From NCBI RefSeq assembly GCF_000739615.1, contig NZ_BATP01000023.1, positions 124,001-188,000 on the forward strand: a stretch of DNA of 64,000 nt, read 5' to 3'. The DNA comes from Haloferula sp. BvORR071. GTDB lineage: Bacteria; Verrucomicrobiota; Verrucomicrobiia; Verrucomicrobiales; Akkermansiaceae. The notes under the pieces were generated by a model that was not told the origin of the DNA, made no database searches, and saw only the letters and a program-made list of their open reading frames with translations. Both the position numbers and the translations under genes were made by a program. Positions 24,601-32,644 of this stretch are shown one piece after another (positions within the stretch are counted from its first letter, which is position 1; every line of letters starts with the position of its first letter).

Positions 24601-24701
24601 TCGTGCCCGCCTTCTACTCCATCATCGCCGCGAAGCACCGCAAGGCAGAGCCGATCGAGGAACCCGAGGAAGTCACCGAACTCGTCGCGAGTCCTGCCTG
24701 A
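21615..24701 (+). CDS. RND multidrug efflux permease, HAE1/AcrB family
   Basis: The 1028-residue length and twofold layout fit AcrB-type pumps: TM1 'HPVLAVVVNLVIVLMGW', porter domain, 'LVVDDAIVVVENVERH' in TM4 with the proton-relay Asp pair, the second porter domain from about 560, and C-terminal 'LVGLIAKNGILIVQFANELQERG'. It would export hydrophobic compounds using the proton gradient together with the adaptor encoded 170 bases upstream. The presence of DD in TM4 and the MexF/MexK-like start 'SSFTDIFIKHPVLA' favour HAE1 over metal exporters. One TTA codon occurs in CTGTTAG at 24243. Regulation is by the TetR gene at the operon start. Confidence 0.92.
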   Translation: MTRSSFTDIFIKHPVLAVVVNLVIVLMGWRAIGSLPIQQYPKLESSSIIITTLYYGASAETARGFLTTPIERVVSQIGGVDHVESTSRAGVSTVTVHLKLNHNTTAALAEVTARLQQVRSELPPEAEPPMVEIQRADRPYATFYLSFNSKERGVPAVTDWLTRTLQPQFATVPGVQRVTIEGGRQIAMRVWIDPDRLAALNLTPGDVHEALRRNNYLAAVGRTKGKLVEINLLANTDLRSKDEFDKLIVSERNGGIVRLSDVATVELGSEEPDYIAKYSQKEGVYLGVWPLVGSNEIDVQKKLTEEMDRIRPTLPPDIEMSLVWDGTMFMREALKEISKTLMETIGIVGLAVFIFMGSFRTALVPLIAMPISLIGAAGIMLACGFSLNLLTILAIVLSVGLVVDDAIVVVENVERHVHEGKSRIQAALIGARELTGPIIAMTITLGAVYAPIGFQGGLTGSLFLEFAITLAAAVLVSGFVALTLSPVMSSRFVHARGKEGRLTRWVNHGFEKVKRVYAVMLDGALQIRWVILAVAVLIMLAAIPFYMFSEREMAPVEDQSHISLFLDTPPDATIDAANKESLELVKTVTEFPEAEYMWSLTAGWGGFGGMVAKDWKHRSRTTEEMYGELFGRVSQIPGLRIFPRLDPPLPTPGQYDVELVLQTDQPVEQMIQSANEIIGAGFMSGKFLYVDTDLKIDRPEARVMIDRERLADLGMDLAGVGQELGTLLGGAYVNRFNYFDRSYKVIPQLGDSDRASVGPLLDLKIRTPDGQMVPVSTFTSVEAHAAPRTLNRFQQRNSVRIFGGVQPGVTKEAGLKVLEDAAKATTGPGVTLDYAGESRQIRKEGSALVVTLGFAVILIYLVLAAQFRSFRDPLIILLGSVPLAISGALVFTFLDFTTINIYSQVGLITLVGLIAKNGILIVQFANELQERGLEKMAALREAAQTRLRPILMTTAATVFGHAPLIFVTGPGAQARNSIGIVLVAGMIVGTLFTLFVVPAFYSIIAAKHRKAEPIEEPEEVTELVASPA

Positions 24702-24741
24702 GGCCTCCCTCAGATCATCCCCGATAACAGCCGCAGGCCCT

Positions 24742-24936
24742 CGGACTGCTGGGGTCATCCACAGCTTTTGAGTGCATCTGGCGGCGCTTTGAGGGTGTGG
24801 GTTGAATCAGCCTTCCCGGCACTGTGCTGCCGTTCTCGCGGGCACGAAGCCACAGGAAGATCGCTTCGTTCTGCTAGAACAGGTAGGCTCCACCCTGCAT
24901 TCGAAAGCTGCGGATCACCGCTGCAGTCCAAAGCGG
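24742..24936. repeat. Inverted-repeat intergenic element with about 40-base arms
   Basis: The arm at 24742-24780 (CGGACTGCTGGGGTCATCC...) and that at about 24891-24936 (...GGATCACCGCTGCAGTCC) are imperfect reverse complements, sharing GGACTGC, GTSATCC, CAGCTTT and GAATGCA/GAGTGCA blocks. About 110 bases between them contain no credible gene. It fills the spacer between the RND pump gene and the convergent polysaccharide deacetylase gene. Confidence 0.65.
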
Positions 24937-24989
24937 CTAACGCCGCAACCATCAGGCGGCACGCCTCATCTAACAAGATTACACAAACC

Positions 24990-26180
24990 TCACTCCTCCT
25001 TCCCCAACTCCTCCAACACCCCGTCCAATACACCCACCCCCGTCTTCGTCCCCTCGTGCAGCAGCAGGATATCCCCATCCCGCACACCCTGCGTCAGACA
25101 TTGCACAATCCCTGCAACATCACTCCGCACCGTATCGAAAGCCCGCCGGTTCCAAGCCACCACCTCCATCCCCAGATCCTTGCACACCGGATGCGTGAAC
25201 CAATTCCGGTGCCCCACCGGCGCACGGAACCAGCGCGGCTTCACCCCGGTGACTTCTTCAATCACCCGGCTGCACTCGGTGATCTCACGCCGGGTCCGCA
25301 CCGCCCCGGCCGCCCAGAAGCTCCCGGCAGGATGAGTCATCGTGTGATTCGCGATCTCATGCCCGCGCCGCACGATCTCCCGCGCGAGCTCCGGGTAAGC
25401 CTTCACGTTCTTGCCAATCACGAAGAACACCGCCTTCGCACCGCGCGCATCGAGCAGATCGAGAATCGCAGGCGTGTCTTCCGGATGCGGGCCATCATCG
25501 ATCGTGATCAGAGCGCCCTCACCTTCCACCCGCGACACCATCGGCCCGAACAAGCGGGCGTTCGGCAAGAAGGTCCCGCAGCACCAGATGATCCCAATCG
25601 GCGCGAGCCCTAACAGAAGTCCCGGCATCCCGTAACGCAGCAGCAGGACGAAGGCTGGCACGTGCGCCGCCAGTGCCAGGAAAAAGCGGAAGCGCCCGTT
25701 GAGGAAGGGCGGCATCGACATGAATACTTTCCAGGTCAGCGCCGCGTTGCAGAGGAAGTTCAGCAGGAAGAAAAGCACCCACAGCCCCGCCGCCCAAGTC
25801 ACCCCGCTGCCGCCGGAGAAGACCAGCAGCCACACACTCCAGAGGGTCAGCACGAATTCCCAGCGCGCCCACTGGATTCCCGGATTCTTCCCGCCGAGAC
25901 CGAAGGCGATGAGGTGAAGAAGGGCAAAAAGGCCCGGCAAAAGCCCTGCTACTGCCCCCCAAAAGCCACCTACCCGCCACAGGAAATCGAAGAGGAAGGC
26001 CCCCAGCACCAGCGGCACGAAGCGCGACAAAAACTTCCACTCCCCGCGGTGCAGCCCCTGCCCCTCCGCCATCCGCCGGACATCCCCCGCCGGCTGCGGA
26101 CGGTGATGCCCGAAGATCCGAAAGAAGGGCGTAACTGCCCGATTGTCAGGCCGATATTCCGCAGTCCGGGGCCAGCTCAT
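24990..26180 (-). CDS. Polysaccharide deacetylase (NodB domain) with membrane N-terminus
   Basis: The chosen ATG at 26180 overlaps the acyltransferase stop (ATGA) and gives 396 residues. The first 190 residues hold five or six hydrophobic helices. The rest is a NodB deacetylase domain: 'GALITIDDGPHPEDTPAILDLLDARGAKAVFFVIG' with the metal Asp, 'RRGHEIANHTMTHPAG' with the two His ligands, 'PRWFRAPVGH' and 'DGDILLLHEGT'. Such enzymes remove acetyl groups from amino sugars of peptidoglycan, chitin-like or other glycans. Here the catalytic domain is fused to a membrane module and coupled to an LpxL-like acyltransferase, suggesting action on a lipid-linked glycan. Confidence 0.87.
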   Translation of the reverse strand: MSWPRTAEYRPDNRAVTPFFRIFGHHRPQPAGDVRRMAEGQGLHRGEWKFLSRFVPLVLGAFLFDFLWRVGGFWGAVAGLLPGLFALLHLIAFGLGGKNPGIQWARWEFVLTLWSVWLLVFSGGSGVTWAAGLWVLFFLLNFLCNAALTWKVFMSMPPFLNGRFRFFLALAAHVPAFVLLLRYGMPGLLLGLAPIGIIWCCGTFLPNARLFGPMVSRVEGEGALITIDDGPHPEDTPAILDLLDARGAKAVFFVIGKNVKAYPELAREIVRRGHEIANHTMTHPAGSFWAAGAVRTRREITECSRVIEEVTGVKPRWFRAPVGHRNWFTHPVCKDLGMEVVAWNRRAFDTVRSDVAGIVQCLTQGVRDGDILLLHEGTKTGVGVLDGVLEELGKEE

Positions 26181-27121
26181 GCGCGCCCCCTTTCCTCGCG
26201 GCGCAGCACTGGTTCGAACACAAACCACTGGTCCCAGTGGCCCTTCACCACTTCTAGAATCGCCCCCGCCCACACCGGCGTCGCCGGATCTTCCGCCCTG
26301 CCGCGCACGCGCTCAGGCAGTTGCAGCGGTGGCTTCACCAGTATCCGGTAACGCCGCCAGCCATCCCGGATGATGAAGAGCGGGAAACTGGCCGCACCGG
26401 TGATCCTAGCCAAATAGAGCGGGCCTCGCGGCAGCCGCATCATCAGTCCCGGCTCGACCTCCGCTTCCATCGGCGAGACCTCGAAGATCACGCGGTCCCC
26501 TTGGACCGCGACGATGTCGCCATCGCCAAGGAAGCGGGCCAGCTCCACGCCGAGCATGTCGCCACCGGTATTGAAGCAGGTGCGGAACCACGGATTGAGC
26601 CGCTCCTTCTCGCGCTGCTCGGCCTCGCGGATTGCTTGCATCTCCGGCACACGCTCGGGCGCACGGACCGCATGAACCACACGGCCGAACTTGTCCGAGA
26701 ACAGCGGCGCGGCCATATCGTAGTTCCCCATGTGTGCGGTGAGGATCAGGCTGCCCGCCGGGCGCGTCCGCAGGTCCTCGAAATGCTCAAGCCCATCGAT
26801 CACCCAATCGACATCGCCGCTGCCGGTCTCGGCGCGCATGGCCTCGACGTAGGTATAGGCGAAATTGAGGAAGACCCGGTAGGCCCCGACCCAGGCACGC
26901 AGGCCTGACCAGTCCGGAAAAAGCGCCTGCAGGTTGCCCGCGACGGCGCGGCGTTGCTTGGCGGCGAGCAGGAAGAACAGGAAGGTCCAGGGCGGCACCA
27001 GCACAGGCTCCAGGAACCACGGCGCTACCTTCAGCCCGCGCATCAGGCAGCGCGTCGGCAAATCGCCGAAGATGCCGAGTCGCCGCCACCGGCTTGCTTG
27101 CTTAGTTTCCTCATCCGCCAA
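26177..27121 (-). CDS. Lipid A biosynthesis-type (LpxL/HtrB) acyltransferase
   Basis: The 314-residue protein has the family architecture: an N-terminal hydrophobic region (about 20-57), 'AGSLILTAHMGNYDMAAPLF' with the catalytic HxxxxD-like motif (HMGNYD), and 'GDIVAVQGDRVIFEVSP' preceding 'LPRGPLYLARITGAASFPLFIIRDG'. Such enzymes add secondary acyl chains to lipid A or related glycolipids at the inner membrane. The start used is TTG at 27121 because no ATG fits the N-terminus. The gene overlaps the deacetylase start by four bases, so both are one operon. The acceptor may be lipid A or the product of the nearby GT2/methyltransferase genes. Confidence 0.86.
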   Translation of the reverse strand: MADEETKQASRWRRLGIFGDLPTRCLMRGLKVAPWFLEPVLVPPWTFLFFLLAAKQRRAVAGNLQALFPDWSGLRAWVGAYRVFLNFAYTYVEAMRAETGSGDVDWVIDGLEHFEDLRTRPAGSLILTAHMGNYDMAAPLFSDKFGRVVHAVRAPERVPEMQAIREAEQREKERLNPWFRTCFNTGGDMLGVELARFLGDGDIVAVQGDRVIFEVSPMEAEVEPGLMMRLPRGPLYLARITGAASFPLFIIRDGWRRYRILVKPPLQLPERVRGRAEDPATPVWAGAILEVVKGHWDQWFVFEPVLRREERGRA

Positions 27122-27238
27122 GGCGCGGGGAGCAAAGCGGCTGAGCGTCAGGGGGGCAAGCTTGCGACGTCTTGAATCTCAGTATCCAGCCTCCGCACCT
27201 TGACAGATTACCGCAGTTCCGGGCGTCTAAAGCCACTC

Positions 27239-28675
27239 ATGCGCCTGTTCCTTGCCGCAATTTCCCTCCTGCTGGCCTTCCCCGCCGGGGCCCGGCCCGC
27301 CTTGGAAAAGCCGAATGTGATCGTGATCCTGCTGGATGATGCCGGTTATGGCGACTTTGCGCATACCGGGAATCCGGTGATCCAGACCCCGAACCTGAGC
27401 CGGATGGTCCGGGACGGCGCGAATTTCCCGCAGTTCTATTCCGGGGCCGGGGCCTGCACCGCCTCCCGCTACGCCATGCTGACTGGCCGCAACCACCTGC
27501 GCTCCGGCTTGCCCGCATGGGCGATCGGGCCCGACGTGAAACGCTACATCCACCCGCGCGAGCTGACGATCGCGGAGGGACTGAAGGCGCAGGGCTACGC
27601 CACCGGCATGTTCGGCAAGTGGCACCTCGGCACACCGAACGACAAGAACGGCATGGCAGTGGAAGCGCTGCCGCTGGCGAATGGCTTCGACCGCTGGATC
27701 GGCACGAATGTCTCCAACGACTACGAGACCGGCTCCAACCTCATGCAGGGCCCTTCCGACAAGAACACTCCGGTGACGGGCTACGAGATGATCGAGAGCG
27801 ACATCGACCAGAACGTGCCGCTCCAGGAGGGCCTGACCAAGCGCTATGCGGATGCGGCGATCGGCTTCATCCGTGAGAAGAAGGATGTGCCCTTCTTCAT
27901 CTACATGACGCCGAACATGCCGCACCTACCAGTGCATGCCTCGGCGGAGTTCAAGGGCACTTCGAAGCGCGGGCTGTATGGCGATGCGATCCAGGAGATC
28001 GACGCGAATCTCGGGCGAATCCGCGCAGCACTGGTGGATGCGGGGATCGAGAAGAACACGCTGATTATCTTCACCTCTGACAATGGGCCGTGGATCCAGT
28101 TCCAGAATACCGCGAAGCATCCGCGCTACGATGAGGCGCGCTTGTTGATCGGCTCGGCACAACCTTTCCGCGACGGCAAGGCATCGACTTGGGAAGGCGG
28201 CCAACGGGTGGTGGGCGCGTGGTGCTGGCCGGGGACGATTCCCGCGGAGACAGTAGTCGCTGAACCTGCTTCCAGTCTGGATGTCCTGCCGACGGTATTC
28301 TCGCTTACGGGAGCGAAGCTGCCGGAGGACCGGACCATCGACGGGCGGAACATCCGTCCGTTGTTAGGCGTGGAGCAGTGGCAGGGAGCGGTCCCTGACT
28401 TCCGCTTCATCTATGCAGACAGCACGGAGGTGAATGCCGCGCGCTTCGGGCCGTGGAAGATTCACACGAAGATCATCTCGCAGACGGGAAACATGTATGG
28501 CTTCACGGCGTCGCCGGAGAAGCCGCTGCTGTTCCAAGTGGAGCAGGATTTCTCGGAGCGGATCGATCGCGCGGCAGAGCAGCAAGAGAAGGTGAAGGAA
28601 GGCTTGGCGGTGATCCAGGCTTTCAAGGACTCGGTGGCGAAGGAGCGGAGTTTTTGGGATCAGGAGGGGAAATGA
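27239..28675 (+). CDS. Secreted sulfatase (arylsulfatase family)
   Basis: ATG 27239 gives 478 residues beginning with a signal peptide ('LFLAAISLLLAFPAGA'). The core shows 'NVIVILLDDAGYGDFA' with metal-binding Asp residues, the formylglycine site in 'GACTASRYAMLTGR' (C-x-A-S-R variant with Ala in the Pro/Ala position), 'GMFGKWHLG' and 'TLIIFTSDNGPW'. The Cys would be oxidised to formylglycine by a maturase. Substrates of this class are sulfate esters, often of algal or host polysaccharides, which fits sulfatase-rich Verrucomicrobiota. It has no sulfatase neighbour or SusCD pair here. Confidence 0.92.
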   Translation: MRLFLAAISLLLAFPAGARPALEKPNVIVILLDDAGYGDFAHTGNPVIQTPNLSRMVRDGANFPQFYSGAGACTASRYAMLTGRNHLRSGLPAWAIGPDVKRYIHPRELTIAEGLKAQGYATGMFGKWHLGTPNDKNGMAVEALPLANGFDRWIGTNVSNDYETGSNLMQGPSDKNTPVTGYEMIESDIDQNVPLQEGLTKRYADAAIGFIREKKDVPFFIYMTPNMPHLPVHASAEFKGTSKRGLYGDAIQEIDANLGRIRAALVDAGIEKNTLIIFTSDNGPWIQFQNTAKHPRYDEARLLIGSAQPFRDGKASTWEGGQRVVGAWCWPGTIPAETVVAEPASSLDVLPTVFSLTGAKLPEDRTIDGRNIRPLLGVEQWQGAVPDFRFIYADSTEVNAARFGPWKIHTKIISQTGNMYGFTASPEKPLLFQVEQDFSERIDRAAEQQEKVKEGLAVIQAFKDSVAKERSFWDQEGK

Positions 28676-28700
28676 CGAATACAGTGTCAGGTAGCAGCGG

Positions 28701-29906
28701 CTACTTGCCTTCGAACTCCTTGCGGACTTGTTCGGGGACTTCGTTTTCCGCGAGCCATTTGCGGGCAGCGGCGGGGTCGGCCTGAAACCAGAGTGCGAGG
28801 GCGCATTGGTAGCGGTTCACTTTCAGCGGGCCGTCCTGGAGGCGTGGGATTTCTGCGAGGATCAGAGGTGAGTCCTTCGCGTCGCCGCCGAGCAATAGAT
28901 CCGACAAGAAGCCATTGGAGATCTTCTCGGGCCAGCGGCGGGTGAGGGCCAAGGCCTCCGCCAAACGGCCCTTCATGTACAGCCCATTGGCGATTGCGTA
29001 TAGGGCTGCCTCGTGCATGGGGCCGGGCTCCATGTCCTCAAAGGCCTTGAGGGCCGCGGCTTCATCGGCCTTGAACCAATCCTGATAGATCGGCCCATAG
29101 TTCCGGGGGCCGATGTCATCGGGAAAGCGACGCGCGAAGGCCAGTTTGGCATCCGCGCCTTCCAGATTGGTGAGGACCAGGTGCATCACCTGTTCGCGCC
29201 GGACTCCTTCGAAAGAGTCAGCCCAGGCATAGAAGGTATCTGCGGGGATCTTGGAGAACCTGGGGTGGGCTTGCTCTACCAGCATGCGCCCGGACCGCTC
29301 TGGCACAGCCATCAATATCTCACGAATACGCGGCAGATCCCCAGCCAGCGCTTCCATGGCCCGCGCAAACCCGAGCACCCTGGGAGTAGAGCCGAGGTCG
29401 TCCTTTGATTTGAGGAAAGCAATGGCTGCGTCGGGATCCTTGTGGAGCCAGGCGGGGAGCACGTAGCTCTCCATCTTGTTAGCAGTCGCCCACGCCATCG
29501 CGGCTTGCGGATCCGACTCGGTCCATGCGGAGATGATCAAGAGATACCAGGCGCTGCCCGAGCTGGCACCGATCTTCTTCATGGTATCGAGGGCCAGGGC
29601 CCAATCGTCACCTTTGAAGGCGGCAACCAAGTCCAGGACGGCACGGGCGCCATCGGCCTCATTGGAAGTCGCGAAAATGGCACGGAGCCGCTGCTCCAAA
29701 ACCTGAGGGTCAGAAGGCTTGGTTGCGGAGCGCCCGGCCTTGGTGTTCCGCGAGTCTTCCGGTGCCTTGGGAAGCGTAGCGGCTTGGTCCTTCGGACTGC
29801 TGATACCTGTATCCTGCCGGTCGATGGTATAGCGCGCACCCACGCACAAGGCGGAGCCGACGAGGAGCAGAGACACGGTGAGGGCGGTGGCGGTTTCCGG
29901 CTTCAT
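28701..29906 (-). CDS. Anchored helical-repeat protein, companion of the adjacent sigma factor
   Basis: The 401-residue protein has an N-terminal signal anchor (residues 7-25), a Lys/Pro/Ser linker and then helical repeats. Repeats contain 'SAWTESDPQAAMAWATANK', 'AWLHKDPDAAIAFLKSK', 'DWFKADEAAALKAFEDM' and finally 'LWFQADPAAARKWLAENEVPEQVRKEF'. The same repeat pattern and C-terminal signature ('ADARKWMEAHELPAEVRDALKG') appear in the sensor half of the sigma factor encoded 3 bases upstream on the same strand. The two proteins may therefore interact outside the cytoplasm, or this one may compete for the same ligand. No enzyme motif is seen. The family is not one I can name. Confidence 0.75.
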   Translation of the reverse strand: MKPETATALTVSLLLVGSALCVGARYTIDRQDTGISSPKDQAATLPKAPEDSRNTKAGRSATKPSDPQVLEQRLRAIFATSNEADGARAVLDLVAAFKGDDWALALDTMKKIGASSGSAWYLLIISAWTESDPQAAMAWATANKMESYVLPAWLHKDPDAAIAFLKSKDDLGSTPRVLGFARAMEALAGDLPRIREILMAVPERSGRMLVEQAHPRFSKIPADTFYAWADSFEGVRREQVMHLVLTNLEGADAKLAFARRFPDDIGPRNYGPIYQDWFKADEAAALKAFEDMEPGPMHEAALYAIANGLYMKGRLAEALALTRRWPEKISNGFLSDLLLGGDAKDSPLILAEIPRLQDGPLKVNRYQCALALWFQADPAAARKWLAENEVPEQVRKEFEGK

Positions 29907-29909
29907 CAG

Positions 29910-31835
29910 TCAGTATTTGAGTGGTTCAACTGGCCCCTTCAGGGCATCGCGCACTTCGGCGGGGAGTTCGTGAGCCTCCATCCATTTGCGGGCATCGGCT
30001 TCGCGGCGCTGGAGCCACCACTTGAGCCGGTTGACTAGAACCTCATTGCGTAGGGTGGCATCCTTGATCGGGAGCATCTGTTCGATCCCGAGGGCCACGT
30101 CTTCGATCGCGCATTCCTGGCCCATTTCCGCTAGCACCATGTCGGTCGCGGCTCCCGGATAGCGATGCAGCAGGGCGAAGATTTCCGGGGGATTGGAGTT
30201 AACCGCAGCTACGCAGTATCCCGCCACCGCCTGATCCTGGAGGCTACCCGCAGGGACCTTGTCGATCGCGGCCAAGGCGTCCTCGGGGTGAAATCCCTGC
30301 CAACTCCGGAAGATGTTTACCATGGGTAACAGCTTCTGCGCACCTTCATCCGCGATGTATAACTCCAAGGCGTGCTCACCTCTGCCGCTATTCGCCAAGG
30401 ACTCGAAACTCCATGCCAGAAGCGCGCTGTATTGCCCCCCGCGCTCTTGTCCCACCGCATCTAACAGAGCCTCGATCCTTCCGGCGCCACTGCCCGACAA
30501 TTGGGAAGCCAACTGCTTGGTCGCCTCGATGCGGTCTTTCTCCTCCGGAATCGACTCAAGGCCCTTGACCGCAGCCGGGAAATCCCTGGATGCGGTGCCG
30601 GCAAGCACCGCGATCAGAGCTTCCCGTGCTTTCACATCTGGTCCAGTAGCTGCGGGGATATGGTGGACGACCCAATCAAGGGCTGCAGCAGGGTCCGCTT
30701 CCCCCCAAGGTTCCAGCACCCGGACCAAGGCAGCTTCGGCCGAACTTCCCTTGGCCCAAGCGACGGCGGCAAGAGGATTGGCCTTGGTCCAAGCTCCGAT
30801 GAAGATCCCGAACTCGGCACCATAAAGCGAGGCCTTCAACTGTTCCAGTTGGGCCGCGGTCTCGGCAAATTGATCGCTGCCAAGTTCATCGATGAAAGCG
30901 AGCATGGCACGGGGGCGCTCCACGGCACTGGGAATCGCAAGAATCAGGCGAAGACGCTCGAGCCGTTCCGCTGCGGAGAGCGGCGAGCCTCTTCCTGTCC
31001 GCGCGCGGGAGTTTGCGCTTGAGCCTGCCTCCCCTGCCCCTGAGCGGGGCGGCTCCGCCACGGCATTCTCCGGTGAACTACTACGCAAGGCGTAGCTGGC
31101 GGATGCCATGAAAATGATGGCGGCCGCAGCGATGGCGGTTTTCTGAGCGGTGGTCATGGCGAGATGGACGTTAAAGCTGCTGGCAGCCAGAGGTGCCGCG
31201 CCTTTGGCCGCGGCGGAGACGGCGAGCACGTAGGACCCGGGAACGGGAGTGGCGGCATGCGCGGGGAGGATGGTGGCGAGTGCAGCGGCGGTGGTGGAGA
31301 TGCCTTTCTTGGCAAGGAGGGCGCGCAGCTTCTCCAGGGCCCGCGCAGCGCGCTTCTTGGTCGCCGCCTCGCTGAGGCCGAGTTGCCGGGCCACAGCGGC
31401 GTGCGGCTCGTTCCGATAGTAGCGAAGCAGAAGCAAATCGCGGTCCGCCGCGGGCAGGCGGTTGACCAGGTTGTCGATGACCGGAGCCAACTCCGACCAG
31501 ACTGGAGACGGGCTGGTGTCCATGAGGGCGGGATCAAGGGAGATGAGTTCGCGCTTCTTGCGGCGTTCCTCACTGCGGACGAGATCAATCGCGAGGTGGT
31601 GGGTCACGCGGTGGAGCCAAGCAGCGAGGGAGAGATCCTTGGGTATCAAGGCGGCGCGCTGGGCAAGCCGCAGGAAGGAATTCTGCGCGACGTCGCGGGC
31701 CAATTCCTCGTTGCCAGTGACCCGCCGGGCGACGCCATGGACCACCGCCAGATGCCGCTCCACCAATTGGCGGAAGGCAGCGTCATCGTGCCGCGTGATG
31801 AAGCGATCGAGCAGTTCCCGGTCGGATGGTTCCAT
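29910..31835 (-). CDS. ECF-type sigma factor fused to a membrane helix and helical-repeat sensor
   Basis: The 641-residue protein has sigma region 2 ('FRQLVERHLAVVHGVARRVTGNEELARDVAQNSFLRLAQRA', about 21-62), then 'LSLAAWLHRVTHHLAIDLVRSEERRKKRE', and region 4 ('LPAADRDLLLLRYYRNEPHAAVARQLGLSEAATKKRAARALEKLR', 127-170). A single helix at about 232-250 anchors it, leaving about 390 residues outside, made of helical repeats with 'AWTKANPLAAVAWAKG' and 'WGEADPAAALDWVVHH'. It ends in the same signature as the downstream protein. This is a second, differently equipped membrane-anchored sigma factor in this window. Regulated proteolysis could free it, but no protease or anti-sigma gene is adjacent. 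Confidence 0.87.
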   Translation of the reverse strand: MEPSDRELLDRFITRHDDAAFRQLVERHLAVVHGVARRVTGNEELARDVAQNSFLRLAQRAALIPKDLSLAAWLHRVTHHLAIDLVRSEERRKKRELISLDPALMDTSPSPVWSELAPVIDNLVNRLPAADRDLLLLRYYRNEPHAAVARQLGLSEAATKKRAARALEKLRALLAKKGISTTAAALATILPAHAATPVPGSYVLAVSAAAKGAAPLAASSFNVHLAMTTAQKTAIAAAAIIFMASASYALRSSSPENAVAEPPRSGAGEAGSSANSRARTGRGSPLSAAERLERLRLILAIPSAVERPRAMLAFIDELGSDQFAETAAQLEQLKASLYGAEFGIFIGAWTKANPLAAVAWAKGSSAEAALVRVLEPWGEADPAAALDWVVHHIPAATGPDVKAREALIAVLAGTASRDFPAAVKGLESIPEEKDRIEATKQLASQLSGSGAGRIEALLDAVGQERGGQYSALLAWSFESLANSGRGEHALELYIADEGAQKLLPMVNIFRSWQGFHPEDALAAIDKVPAGSLQDQAVAGYCVAAVNSNPPEIFALLHRYPGAATDMVLAEMGQECAIEDVALGIEQMLPIKDATLRNEVLVNRLKWWLQRREADARKWMEAHELPAEVRDALKGPVEPLKY

Positions 31836-31995
31836 GATCCAAGCGATATCCGTCGCCAGCGGAAAGTTGGAGACAGGAAATTGGCAAAGTTTCAGGCGGG
31901 AGAGATTCGACCAAGATGGATCGGATGGATAGGATCAGGGTGGAAATCGATGAGAACTTGCCGCTGGGGCTCATGGTGAGATAGGCGATGCGGGA

Positions 31996-32499
31996 ATGAG
32001 CACGATCTTGATCCGCCCCATTCGCGAGAGCGATGTCCCGGGCTTCCATGCCGCGGTCCATGCGGTGTGCCGGGAGAAGCGCTACCTGGCGACTGTAGTT
32101 TCACCGCCGATTGAGAAGACCGCGCTATTCGTATCGGGCAATGTGAAGAACGGGCATCCGCAGTTCGTGGCGGATGATGCGGGGATCATCGTCGGCTGGT
32201 GCGATGCGATTCCGGGGAGCGATGGCAGGGCGCACATCGGTCGCCTCGGGATGGGAGTGTTGAAGGAGCACCGGGGACAAGGCTTGGGGAAGCGCTTGTT
32301 GGAGGCGACGATTGATGAGGCGCAGAGGATTGGTTTGGAGAAGATCGAACTGTCAGTTTATCTGTCGAATGAGCCAGCGATCGCTCTATACCGGAGCTTT
32401 GGGTTTGTGGAGGAGGGGCTGAAGAAGCGCGGGAGGCTGGTGGAGGGGATTTATGATGATGTGGTGCTGATGGGGTTGTTTTTGAGGGAGGGGACTTAG
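31996..32499 (+). CDS. GNAT family N-acetyltransferase
   Basis: The 167-residue protein opens with 'ILIRPIRESDVPGFHAAVHAVCREKRYLA' and has the acetyl-CoA loop 'MGVLKEHRGQGLGKRLLEATIDEAQRIGLEKIELSVYLSNEPAIALYRSFGFVEEG', the GNAT motif A and B pattern with HRGQGLG as the pyrophosphate loop. It resembles the RimJ/phosphinothricin-type acetyltransferases. It is divergent from the sigma-factor gene with a 160-base spacer. The acceptor could be a protein N-terminus or a small amine. Codon use in the last 150 bases is less GC-biased than the neighbours. Confidence 0.85.
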   Translation: MSTILIRPIRESDVPGFHAAVHAVCREKRYLATVVSPPIEKTALFVSGNVKNGHPQFVADDAGIIVGWCDAIPGSDGRAHIGRLGMGVLKEHRGQGLGKRLLEATIDEAQRIGLEKIELSVYLSNEPAIALYRSFGFVEEGLKKRGRLVEGIYDDVVLMGLFLREGT

Positions 32500-32644
32500 G
32501 CCTGAAGCAAGCGGCTTGGGGAGTTCCCCGGACGCAACCTGAAAAGTTCCGCTACTTTTGCGGAGGAAGACGCAGATTCGCGTCACGCTTTCTTGCACTG
32601 GTCGGGGCTACGGGCTTAATTTTCAGGGAAACCCGGGAAAAATC

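Noticed and set aside
24768-25613. A 281-residue plus-strand frame over the inverted repeat and deacetylase 3' end
   Set aside because: It is antisense to the deacetylase and begins inside the repeat element; no motif.
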